Source: an uncultured Dialister sp. (GTDB lineage Bacteria > Bacillota > Negativicutes > Veillonellales > Dialisteraceae). From it: a stretch of DNA of 64,000 nucleotides. The stretch lies in assembly GCA_900543165.1 (NCBI GenBank), contig UQQQ01000001.1:62001-126000 (forward strand), in the 5' to 3' direction. The translations under genes were made by a program, and so were the position numbers. Below are positions 1 through 6,625 of the stretch, piece by piece. The notes beneath the pieces were generated by a model. The model saw only the letters and a program-made list of their open reading frames with translations. It searched no databases and was not told the origin of the DNA. Each line of letters starts with the position of its first letter. Within the stretch, counting starts at the first letter, position 1.

Positions 1-60
1 CTCTCTGTATCTTTCAAGAGAGCCTGATGTCTCCTAGTCCCCCAGTCACTTAAGTCCCCT

Positions 61-130
61 AATCCCTAGCTACTAATCCCTAGCCACCAGCCACCAGCCA
101 CCAGTCATCAGTCACCAGTCACCAGTCACT
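61..130. repeat. Short tandem repeat tract beside the recombinase gene
   Basis: A degenerate 7-bp unit (CCACCAG, TCACCAG, TCATCAG) repeats about seven times just downstream of the recombinase stop. Similar CAGTCAC/GTGACTAG strings recur at many gene ends here (near 1255, 3675, 3830, 5390, 16920, 22590, 28415, 28620 and 30600). The units are too short and lack spacers, so this is not a CRISPR array. Confidence 0.8.
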
Positions 131-1113
131 CACTCCCCGAACATTTTCGACAGCGGGTTATTCGTGAAGACATCGGCTTCATTGATATAGCGGCGCACCA
201 TTTCCACAGACTTGTGACGGGTCTGTTTCATGATGAGGCGCTCTTCGATGCCATGAAGCGCTGCATACGTGGCGAAGCCGTGGCGAAGGCTGTGCGCGCC
301 GTAGAGGGTGGGGTCAAGGCCGATCATTTCGGCATATTTCTTGACGAGGAGGTTCACCGTATTTTCACTGAGATGTGTCGAAGCGACCTTGCCGCTCTTC
401 AGGATCTTCCTGAAAAGCGGCCCTTCGTGGATACCGGCGGCTTTCAGCCAGTCATAGAGTGCACGGACGCCGTCCATTTCTTCCGGCACATTCTTGAGAT
501 AGGGGATGCCGACCTGCTGCCCCTCTCCCCGCTGGTCCGTTTTCGAGCGTTTGATGTGAAGGACGATGCCCTGCGGAAATTTTTGGATATCTTCCACGGT
601 CAGAGAGACGATCTCACTTCTGCGGAAAGCGCCCATGAAACCGATGAGGAGGATCGCGCGATCGCGCAGGCCGTGGAGCGTTTTGAGATCCATGCGGGAA
701 ATCATCTCCTGAAGCTCCTCAAAATACACCGGCGTTTTCCCTTTTTGCAGCATGCCTTTCTGCCGCGTGAGGCCGATCAGCGCTTCCCGGACGATCCATG
801 CTTTCGCAGGATTTTCCTTCGTGAGGCCGGCCGCATTGAAATTCTCCGACAGCGCGGAAATGCGGCGGCGGATGGTCGCCGTCTTCGCATAGTCCGCGAG
901 GTCATTGATATAGTTCACGATCGTTTCCGGCGTGGTCGGGAACGATTCTTTTTTATGGTATGTGCACCAGTCGCAGAAGTCATTCCAGTCCGACTCATAG
1001 GCGTCGATGGTATGCTCCGACTTCGTCTCCGACAGCGCCAGAAGGCTCTTGTCAGAGAGTGTATCGTCATGGGTGCGTTTCGAGAAATCACGGATATAGA
1101 AATGGGGGGACAT
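130..1113 (-). CDS. Tyrosine recombinase/integrase (XerC/D-like)
   Basis: A 327-residue site-specific tyrosine recombinase. It has an N-terminal SAM-like core-binding domain (about residues 30-120) and a C-terminal catalytic domain. Visible catalytic motifs are the Arg of GAFRRSEI, the HSLRHGF box (H-x-x-R) and RHKSVEMVRRYI near the end, which carries the second His and the presumed nucleophilic Tyr. The start at 1113 follows AAGG at a good distance; an in-frame ATG at 1161 is possible. No excisionase, relaxase or phage structural gene is adjacent, so its target is unknown. It could be a remnant of a lost element or a resident recombinase. The family call is firm; the role is not. Confidence 0.9.
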   Translation of the reverse strand: MSPHFYIRDFSKRTHDDTLSDKSLLALSETKSEHTIDAYESDWNDFCDWCTYHKKESFPTTPETIVNYINDLADYAKTATIRRRISALSENFNAAGLTKENPAKAWIVREALIGLTRQKGMLQKGKTPVYFEELQEMISRMDLKTLHGLRDRAILLIGFMGAFRRSEIVSLTVEDIQKFPQGIVLHIKRSKTDQRGEGQQVGIPYLKNVPEEMDGVRALYDWLKAAGIHEGPLFRKILKSGKVASTHLSENTVNLLVKKYAEMIGLDPTLYGAHSLRHGFATYAALHGIEERLIMKQTRHKSVEMVRRYINEADVFTNNPLSKMFGE

Positions 1114-1403
1114 GGAGGCCTTTCTTAGCAAATGAGGAATGAAGGCGGCTACATACGCCACGAATCGGCGGATGTCCGCTTGCGCCTTTCGTTAGTTCAT
1201 GTCTTTATTTTACCATAGCCTTGGGCATGTAGGAATGAGGGAGTGGAAGCTCAAGTGACTAGTGACTTGTGACTTGTGACTTGAATACTACCTTCGGACA
1301 TCGCCCCATATATATTCGCGGCGAAGCCGCCACCATAACCTTGAACCCTGAACCCCGAACCTCATAATCATTAAAGTCACCTGAAACAAATCTCGGATTT
1401 TAT
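1114..1403. other. Gene-less stretch with dispersed repeats
   Basis: This holds the upstream region of the recombinase gene, then GTGACTAG/GTGACTTG-type short repeats (about 1250-1285), then the repeat ATATATTCGCGGCGAAGCC (about 1309-1335), which recurs near 22900 and 28585. No coding frame with a convincing start was seen. Confidence 0.6.
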
Positions 1404-1432
1404 TTGACTTACCATCGTCAAAATGGTAATCT
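1404..1432 (+). promoter_or_regulatory. Predicted sigma-70 promoter of exbB-exbD-tonB
   Basis: TTGACT (1404-1409) and TAATCT (1427-1432) are separated by 17 bp, 58 bp before the exbB start. An AT-rich stretch at 1451-1473 resembles a Fur box only weakly (about 12 of 19 positions), so iron control is plausible but not shown. Confidence 0.55.
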
Positions 1433-1489
1433 AAACTTAATGTATCAATGGATTGCCATTATTATTTTTATCAGGGGGTCTTTAGAAAA

Positions 1490-2098
1490 ATGGATGTACT
1501 TCACTTGTTTCATGCCGGCGGTTTCATGATGTATCCGTTGCTTCTCTGCTCTATCATCGTTGTCACGATCTTCATCGAGCGTTTCCGCTTCTATCACGCG
1601 AACCGGTCGAATATCGAAAAGCTCACGAAGGAGATCCCGGATTTCCTGACAGCCAACGATGAGGAAGGACTGAAAGCGGCGCTGAAGGCCGATGGCGGCA
1701 TTCCTGCCGGGGTCATTCTGGCCGGCGCCGAGCAGCTCTCCCGCAAAGCGAACCAGACGGCTATTCTCGAAGGCGCGGCTTCTCATGCGGCCGGTGTCCT
1801 GAAGTCGTACCTGAACTACCTTGACGTCATCGTCACCCTGTCCCCTCTGATGGGGCTTCTTGGCACCGTCATCGGCATGATCGGCTCCTTCAATGTCCTT
1901 TCGGTCGCAGAAGGCCAGCCATTTGCCATCACCGGTGGCGTCGCAGAAGCACTTGTCTGCACCGCATCCGGCCTTTTCGTCGCCATCATCGCTCTCATCG
2001 CCTACACCTACCTTTCGCAGCAGGTATCTAACTTCGTTTCCCAGATGGAAAAACTGGGCTCCCTGTATTTGGCTATCGTAGAGGCGGATCAGAAATGA
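1490..2098 (+). CDS. exbB: ExbB/TolQ-type proton channel subunit
   Basis: This 202-residue inner-membrane protein of the MotA/TolQ/ExbB family uses the proton gradient to energise TonB. An N-terminal membrane segment (about residues 12-32) is followed by a cytoplasmic region and two further segments. The family signature lies in the run LSPLMGLLGTVIGMIGSF. The start at 1490 has AGGGGG 12 bp upstream; an in-frame ATG at 1448 lacks a ribosome site. It overlaps exbD by 4 bp (ATGA), so translation is probably coupled. It is first in exbB-exbD-tonB and probably powers the receptor at 6626. Confidence 0.95.
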   Translation: MDVLHLFHAGGFMMYPLLLCSIIVVTIFIERFRFYHANRSNIEKLTKEIPDFLTANDEEGLKAALKADGGIPAGVILAGAEQLSRKANQTAILEGAASHAAGVLKSYLNYLDVIVTLSPLMGLLGTVIGMIGSFNVLSVAEGQPFAITGGVAEALVCTASGLFVAIIALIAYTYLSQQVSNFVSQMEKLGSLYLAIVEADQK

Positions 2099-2511
2099 AA
2101 CTTGAATCAATGAATGTAGAGAAGAAGCCGAAGATCATGATCATCCCGATGATCGATATCATCTTCTTCCTTCTGGTCTTCTTCATGATGTCCATGCTGA
2201 CAATGGTGGTGCAGAAATCGATCAATCTGAATCTGCCGCAGACCGCGAGCGCGCAGATCGACCTGCAGAAGACACTGCCGATCAGCGTGACATCCGACGG
2301 CACCATCTATGTCGAGCAGGAAAAGATCCCGAAGGACGCCTTCAAGAAGCGCATGGAAATCGAAAAGAACAGAAATCCTGACATTTCCATCGTCCTGCGT
2401 GCGGATGAGAAATCCGAGCATGGCGACTTCGTCTTCGTCTTAGACCAGCTGAAATCCGTCGGGATTTCCAAGATCGGCATTGCCACTGCCTCCAAAGGGC
2501 AGTCAGACTAA
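2095..2511 (+). CDS. exbD: ExbD/TolR-type energiser subunit
   Basis: A 138-residue partner of ExbB. It has a short cytoplasmic N-terminus, one membrane helix (about residues 17-38, MIDIIFFLLVFFMM) and a periplasmic domain. The conserved membrane Asp that carries protons is visible in MIDIIFF. The length and layout match ExbD/TolR. The gene overlaps the exbB stop and is followed 12 bp later by tonB, giving a complete TonB energiser set. The choice between ExbD and TolR rests on the tonB neighbour. Confidence 0.95.
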   Translation: MKLESMNVEKKPKIMIIPMIDIIFFLLVFFMMSMLTMVVQKSINLNLPQTASAQIDLQKTLPISVTSDGTIYVEQEKIPKDAFKKRMEIEKNRNPDISIVLRADEKSEHGDFVFVLDQLKSVGISKIGIATASKGQSD

Positions 2512-2523
2512 AGGGGTGGTGTG

Positions 2524-3339
2524 ATGCGTACTTTCAAGTACCGATGGTCCTCCGCTTTGGGGACCTCGCTTGCCTGTCACGTCGTCGCATTGGGACTCAT
2601 CACGGGCTTCATGCTGCTCTTCCCGGCATCTCCTGTGAATAAAGGCCCCATTGAGGTCGACCTCGTCACCATGAGCGGCGGCGGTGGCGGTGGCGGCGGT
2701 GGAAACGGGGGAGAAACACCGCAGGAAGAAAAGCTCCCCGAGATCAAAGAAGCAAAAGCTACACCGACAGCTCCGCCTCCCGTCAAGACCGAACCGGATC
2801 CCGAAGCAGAAAATGATGTCCACGAAGTCGCGCCAAAACCATCTGAGGACACCGCATCTGCCGCAGATACCTCGTCACCTTCAGGCAGCACTTCAGAGGA
2901 GAGCACCTCTTCCGGCACCGGTGGTGGCAGTGGCGGTGGAAACGGCACAGGAAATGGTCCCGGCGATGGCAGCGGGGAAGGCCCGGGATCAGGTTCTGGC
3001 TCGGGCGGTGGAAACGGATCTGGTCATGGCAGTGGAAATGGAGACGGCGCCGGTCCCGGAGATGGCGTCACCATGGGACCGCAGCTTTTGAGCAATCCGG
3101 CGCCTGCCTATCCGGAATCCTGCCGCAGAGCGAATATTTCCGGCACGACTGTCGTAGGGCTCACCATTTCGAGCAATGGCAGCGTCTCAAGCGCATGGGT
3201 CGTTTCCTCTTCCGGGAATGGCACCCTTGACAGCGCCGCCGTCAATGCCGTCTACGGCTGGCAGTTCGTCCCTGCTAAACAGAATGGCGTGGCGATCACC
3301 TGTAATTCACAGGTACCGGTCACATTCAACCTGAGATAA
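2524..3339 (+). CDS. tonB: TonB energy transducer with Gly/Ser-rich linker
   Basis: A 271-residue TonB. It has an N-terminal membrane anchor (about residues 12-34), a periplasmic linker and a C-terminal TonB domain (about residues 190-271: NPAPAYPESCRRANISGT, then the VYGWQFVPAKQNG strand). The linker is unusual. Besides a Pro/Glu part it contains a nine-Gly run near residue 52 and about 60 residues built almost only of Gly, Ser, Asn and Asp, where most TonBs have Pro-Glu/Pro-Lys repeats. Two Cys in the C-terminal domain could form a disulfide. The ATG at 2524 follows AGGGGTGG; a GTG one codon earlier is possible. Confidence 0.93.
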   Translation: MRTFKYRWSSALGTSLACHVVALGLITGFMLLFPASPVNKGPIEVDLVTMSGGGGGGGGGNGGETPQEEKLPEIKEAKATPTAPPPVKTEPDPEAENDVHEVAPKPSEDTASAADTSSPSGSTSEESTSSGTGGGSGGGNGTGNGPGDGSGEGPGSGSGSGGGNGSGHGSGNGDGAGPGDGVTMGPQLLSNPAPAYPESCRRANISGTTVVGLTISSNGSVSSAWVVSSSGNGTLDSAAVNAVYGWQFVPAKQNGVAITCNSQVPVTFNLR

Positions 3340-3341
3340 TG

Positions 3342-3377
3342 AAAAAGCACATGTGCCGCAAGGCGCATGTGCTTTTT
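3342..3377 (+). terminator. Rho-independent terminator after tonB
   Basis: A hairpin with a stem built around GCACATGTGC and its mate GCGCATGTGC, with A and T runs on either side. It sits directly after the tonB stop. Confidence 0.85.
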
Positions 3378-3390
3378 GTTGTGAGGGGTT

Positions 3391-3557
3391 CTAGGGAAAC
3401 ACTGATTAAATCGTTGTCAGATTTTACTCTTGAATTTTTATGCATAGCAAGGAATAACCTGACGCGAATAGCGAGCTATTTAAGGAAGGCTATGACGAAG
3501 CTATGCATAAAAATTCTTGTAGAAGCTGACTCTGCGATTTAATCAGCGTTTCCCTAG
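3391..3557 (-). repeat. Terminal-inverted-repeat element, copy A (167 bp)
   Basis: The ends are CTAGGGAAACACTGATTAAA and the inverse of CTAGGGAAACGCTGATTAAA. Inside, GAATTTTTATGCATAGC (3432-3448) is perfectly complementary to 3500-3516, and GTCAG (3416-3420) pairs with CTGAC (3526-3530). The core between the arms matches copy B at 40820-40984 in inverse orientation, including AAATAGCTCGCTATT. No coding capacity is visible. It could be a MITE-like element or a structured RNA or terminator module. Confidence 0.88.
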
Positions 3558-3587
3558 ATAAGGATATTCCCCGAAGCGTCATCCCGA

Positions 3588-4180
3588 CCGAAGTGGAGGG
3601 ATCTTTTTTGTTGGCGGTTATTATCGATTGTTTGATAGCGAGAAACGGAAAAGTTTGAAAGCAGGGATGAGTAGCTCGTGACTAGTGACTGGAATGCCAG
3701 TCGCGGGCATCGCCATTTTGCATATCGCATTTCTCATTCAAGCGAGGCTTTCCATCGTAATCAAGGGACGACATGCCCCACATGGGCGAAGTTTGAAAGC
3801 AGAAATGCGTGGCTAGGGATTAGAAAGTGACTGGTGACTGGGAGACATCAGGCGCTCGTATCGTCATTTCGAGCGAAGCCCTCGATCTTCCTTGCAGACC
3901 GATAAACGAAGGATGTGTGAAAGCAGACATATGTAGCACCAAGGCGTCATTTACGTGCAGTGCCTATGTGATACTGACCGGAGTGCAAGAAAGATCCTCG
4001 GCTGCGCTTTCGATGATGGCGGCGCGAAGCGCTATCAAAACTTCGCGGCGCTTCTAAATTTTATGCGCAGCACCACCACTCCTCACTCCTCACTCCTAAC
4101 TGTCGAGTAGAGCTTTCACACGCAATCAAAGGGCAGCACTCTCCACGGGCTACCCTGAACCCTTGACCCCTTATGCCTTC
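3588..4180. repeat. Mosaic of dispersed intergenic repeats
   Basis: This gene-less stretch joins several short families: CGTCATTTCGAGCGAAGC (about 3863), a GCGCGAAGCGCTATCAAAAC/GCGGCGC arm pair (about 4020-4055), and a unit with AAGCTTTC, CAATCAAAGGGCAGCAC and GGGCTA plus CCCTGAACCC (about 4110-4170). Each recurs elsewhere in the window (for example 16700-16950, 21090-21260, 22990-23130, 30415-30560). No gene was recognised. Confidence 0.7.
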
Positions 4181-4250
4181 TTCCCATTCCCCAAATATGT
4201 TAGAATAAATGAAAACGATAGCCCATTCTATTTCCATGGAGGAAACAATC

Positions 4251-5384
4251 ATGAAAAAAGTCATTTTCGATATAGACGGCGTCCTTTTGAGCGAAGAACG
4301 CTACTTCGATGTATCTGCCCTGACCGTATGGGAGATGCTCTACAGCCCTGCTTACATGGGGCTTCCCAGCGAACGCGACGATTTCCATGCGGGTCGCATC
4401 ACCGAAGGACAGATCGCCGGCTGCCGCAGCGTGGTGTGGGGGAATGACGCTCTGCTTTCTTGGCTGAAAGCGCGCGGCATCAATTCCAACTGGGATATGG
4501 TACACGCCGATCTTATCACCATCCTCTGGCTGATGGCAGAAACCTATAAAAAACGTTCCGGCGGAGAAAAAATGTCGTTTACCTTTCACAAGCCGCAAGA
4601 CTTGAAGAGCGCCGGACAGGAGCTCATGGGACTGCCCATGCCGAAAGCAGAAGACATACTTAATCGCTGGGAGAGCGCCGTCCCCGAAGGCCTTCAGGGC
4701 GAAGACGTCTTCCATGCGCTCAAGAGTGCCATGGCGGATGCGATCGATGGCGACCTCTCCTGGGCCGATCTTCGCTCCGATTTCTGGAAGATCCATACCG
4801 AAGCCTTTCAGGCATGGTACCTCGGAGACGACACTTTCATTTCCCTCCTGCATCACATGCCCTACAGCGCGGGGAAACCCGGCTTCCTCTCCCGCGAAGT
4901 CCCGCTCGCGCCCGCTGCTCACATCCTTTCCCTCTTCCGCACGCTGAAAGAGCGTGGCTATGACATCGCCATCGCGACCGGACGCGCCAGAGAGGAGATG
5001 GAGATTCCCTTCAAGCTGTTCCATTGGTACGAGGAATTCGATCCCTACACCATGGCGACGGCTTCTGACGCGGAAGAATCAGCCGGAAGACTAGGCGGTC
5101 CCGTCCTCGACAAGCCGAATGCCTTCATCTTTTCCTGTGCGATCTTTGGCAGAAATCCGGACAACTACAAGGCCTACTCCGAAGAGACCATGCAGCCCGC
5201 CAAGGAGGATGAGATCTACGTCTGCGGCGACTCCTACTCCGACGTCATCGGCAGCCGCCGCGCCGGCGCGAAATGCATCGGCATCCTGACCGGCCTCGAA
5301 GGCAAGGACGCGATCCCGATGTTTGAAAAAGAAGGCGTCCCGTATGTGGACCGCGTGACGGATGTGCTCGAAAAATTAGATTAA
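4251..5384 (+). CDS. HAD-superfamily hydrolase with a large insertion
   Basis: This 377-residue protein has haloacid-dehalogenase phosphatase motifs. DIDGVLL at residues 6-12 is motif I with the nucleophilic Asp, IATGRAREE is motif II, and GDSYSDVIGSRRAGAKCIGI is the C-terminal motif IV region. Between motifs I and II lie about 235 residues, much more than a usual cap domain, so the substrate pocket is atypical. The start at 4251 has GGAGG 8 bp upstream. It stands alone between repeat-rich stretches. Soluble phosphatase activity is likely; the substrate cannot be read from the sequence. Confidence 0.8.
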   Translation: MKKVIFDIDGVLLSEERYFDVSALTVWEMLYSPAYMGLPSERDDFHAGRITEGQIAGCRSVVWGNDALLSWLKARGINSNWDMVHADLITILWLMAETYKKRSGGEKMSFTFHKPQDLKSAGQELMGLPMPKAEDILNRWESAVPEGLQGEDVFHALKSAMADAIDGDLSWADLRSDFWKIHTEAFQAWYLGDDTFISLLHHMPYSAGKPGFLSREVPLAPAAHILSLFRTLKERGYDIAIATGRAREEMEIPFKLFHWYEEFDPYTMATASDAEESAGRLGGPVLDKPNAFIFSCAIFGRNPDNYKAYSEETMQPAKEDEIYVCGDSYSDVIGSRRAGAKCIGILTGLEGKDAIPMFEKEGVPYVDRVTDVLEKLD

Positions 5385-5387
5385 GAG

Positions 5388-5510
5388 TGATTAGTGACTG
5401 GTAGCTGGTGACTAGTGATTAGTCACTACCTGATTTCGTTTACCATTCTCTCACTCATTGTCATTTCGAGCGAAGCGAGAAATCTTTTTCGTCTGCGAGG
5501 AAGGTTGAGC
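5388..5510. repeat. Dispersed repeats after the HAD gene
   Basis: GTGACTGGTAGCTGGTGACT-type strings (5388-5425) are followed by GTCATTTCGAGCGAAGCGAG (about 5460-5480), matching units near 22618 and 28493. Confidence 0.7.
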
Positions 5511-5577
5511 GGGATGGCAGACAATGGAAAACCTGACATATCCTCCATGTGCGTGATGGAGGCGGCCTGAACAGTAA

Positions 5578-5623
5578 AAAACGCGGGAAGAAAGAACTTT
5601 GAAGATCTTTCTTCCCGCGTTTT
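5578..5623. terminator. Strong bidirectional hairpin
   Basis: A perfect 18-bp stem (AAAACGCGGGAAGAAAGA paired with 5606-5623) surrounds a 10-base loop, with A and T at the ends. It lies 190 bp past the HAD gene with repeats in between. It may end that transcript or an unrecognised one. Confidence 0.6.
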
Positions 5624-5764
5624 GCTATATGAAATCGGAGCAGCTGTTTCCCCGATGGTAACAAGGGTGAGTGACTTGAATACCGCTTTCGAGTATCGCC
5701 CATATATATGCGCGGCATAGCCGCCACCACCATCCCTAGTCACTAGTCACTCATTCCGGACAGC

Positions 5765-5934
5765 AAAAAACATCCGGGGAATGCCTTCTGCCTTTACTCA
5801 AATGCAGGCGGGACACGGAATCGGCGCCGGTGTGGTCAAATGCAGCGAAGTGCGGACGTCCTGGCTGTCGTCGGTGCTCGGCCTCGCAGGGAGCAGGGAA
5901 GCGTGGAAAGGATGGATTTCCCGGATATTTTTTT
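5765..5934 (+). ncRNA. Candidate structured RNA of about 165 nt (unclassified)
   Basis: ATCCGGGGAAT (5772-5782) can pair with ATTTCCCGGAT (5916-5926) to close a 155-nt domain, which is followed by T7 on the plus strand. The only imperfect pair is G-U on this strand but A-C on the other, which favours plus-strand RNA. Inside, ACACGG and CCGGTGT can pair, and there is a palindromic GGACGTCC. The region is GC-rich with no convincing ORF. I could not match it to 6S, RNase P, tmRNA or a riboswitch, and no clear promoter precedes it. Confidence 0.35.
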
Positions 5935-6500
5935 GTTTGTCTTACATGTTCAGCCTTAGACAGGTGGGGGAAAAAGACTGACATTTCCTTGTCCTGTCCG
6001 ATGAGCCTGAGCGCAAAGCAAGATCTTCCTTTCGTAAGGCAGCTCTCTGTCATATTTCTTAGCGCTAATGAATTCTGGAAATCAGAGAACAGCCGCGAAA
6101 AGGTGCACACACGATGCCCTTGGCTTCATATCTGTATTGTATATCTTATTGATGAAAATTGCAAGTCACGTCTTATAAGTAACTCACAAGTAATGGGTGA
6201 TAGCGGGAAACTATCGAGTGACAAGCGCATATATATAGGATCACCTGCCGTTTGCGAGCACTTTTATTCACATGGCGGATTATGTCGTGATAAGGAGATA
6301 ATGGCAGATCAGTCCGTGAGAGGGCGTTTCTCGTTTTTGCTGAGAAAATGAGATAATCGGGGAACCCATTGCGGATAGCCGTCCTTTTGCGGGGAATACA
6401 CCTTATCATATGAAAATTAGAAACAAGAGATACAAGGTTAACAAAAATAAAATTAGATTAAAAACTATTGGACAAAATAAGTAGTTTATGATAGTCTCTT
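5935..6500. other. Gene-less stretch upstream of the TonB receptor
   Basis: About 560 bp turning AT-rich toward 6420-6500. Small hairpins such as GATAG-CGGGAAA-CTATC are visible near 6200. A 16-codon frame at 6301 follows AAGGAG, but nothing else supports it. A TTGGAC at 6468 and TATGAT at 6487 are spaced too closely for a standard promoter. No gene is called. Confidence 0.5.
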
Positions 6501-6619
6501 AGAGGGTCATCACTGATCAGGGAATAGGTGATGAGGATTTTCATCTTTGCCGTGGAAACTCGGACACACTGGCTCTTGATGGAGAACGTTTTCTTCCCGC
6601 TCATTTTGGAAAGAGGAGA
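6501..6619 (+). promoter_or_regulatory. Possible structured leader of the TonB-receptor operon
   Basis: TCATCAC (6507-6513) can pair with GTGATGA (6528-6534), while overlapping GATGA (6530-6534) can pair instead with TCATC (6541-6545). AGAG (6501-6504) and CTCT (6573-6576) could close the domain. Mutually exclusive pairings suggest a regulatory leader, but no known riboswitch signature was recognised. Confidence 0.3.
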
Positions 6620-6625
6620 ATGTTT

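Noticed and set aside
61..130. CRISPR-like repetition
   Set aside because: Units are only 7 bp with no spacers, and no cas genes occur in the window.
1451..1473. Fur box before exbB
   Set aside because: Only about 12 of 19 consensus positions match in an AT-rich stretch, and no similar site was found before the receptor gene.
3339..3542. A 67-codon frame after tonB
   Set aside because: It runs through the terminator hairpin and into repeat copy A, so it is not a gene.
5768..5932. Cobalamin riboswitch on the minus strand
   Set aside because: A stretch like CCGGCGCCGATTCCG with CCCGCC recalls the B12 box, but the order of other conserved parts is wrong, the closing stem does not fit, and no downstream gene on that strand uses it.
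5830..6351. A 173-codon plus-strand frame
   Set aside because: Starts inside the candidate RNA, crosses changing base composition, has no ribosome site and a protein with no recognisable pattern.
6301..6351. A 16-codon frame (MADQSVRGRFSFLLRK) after AAGGAG
   Set aside because: The ribosome site is close to the ATG and the peptide is in frame with nothing else. Chance is likely, and no leader-peptide logic such as repeated regulatory codons is visible.
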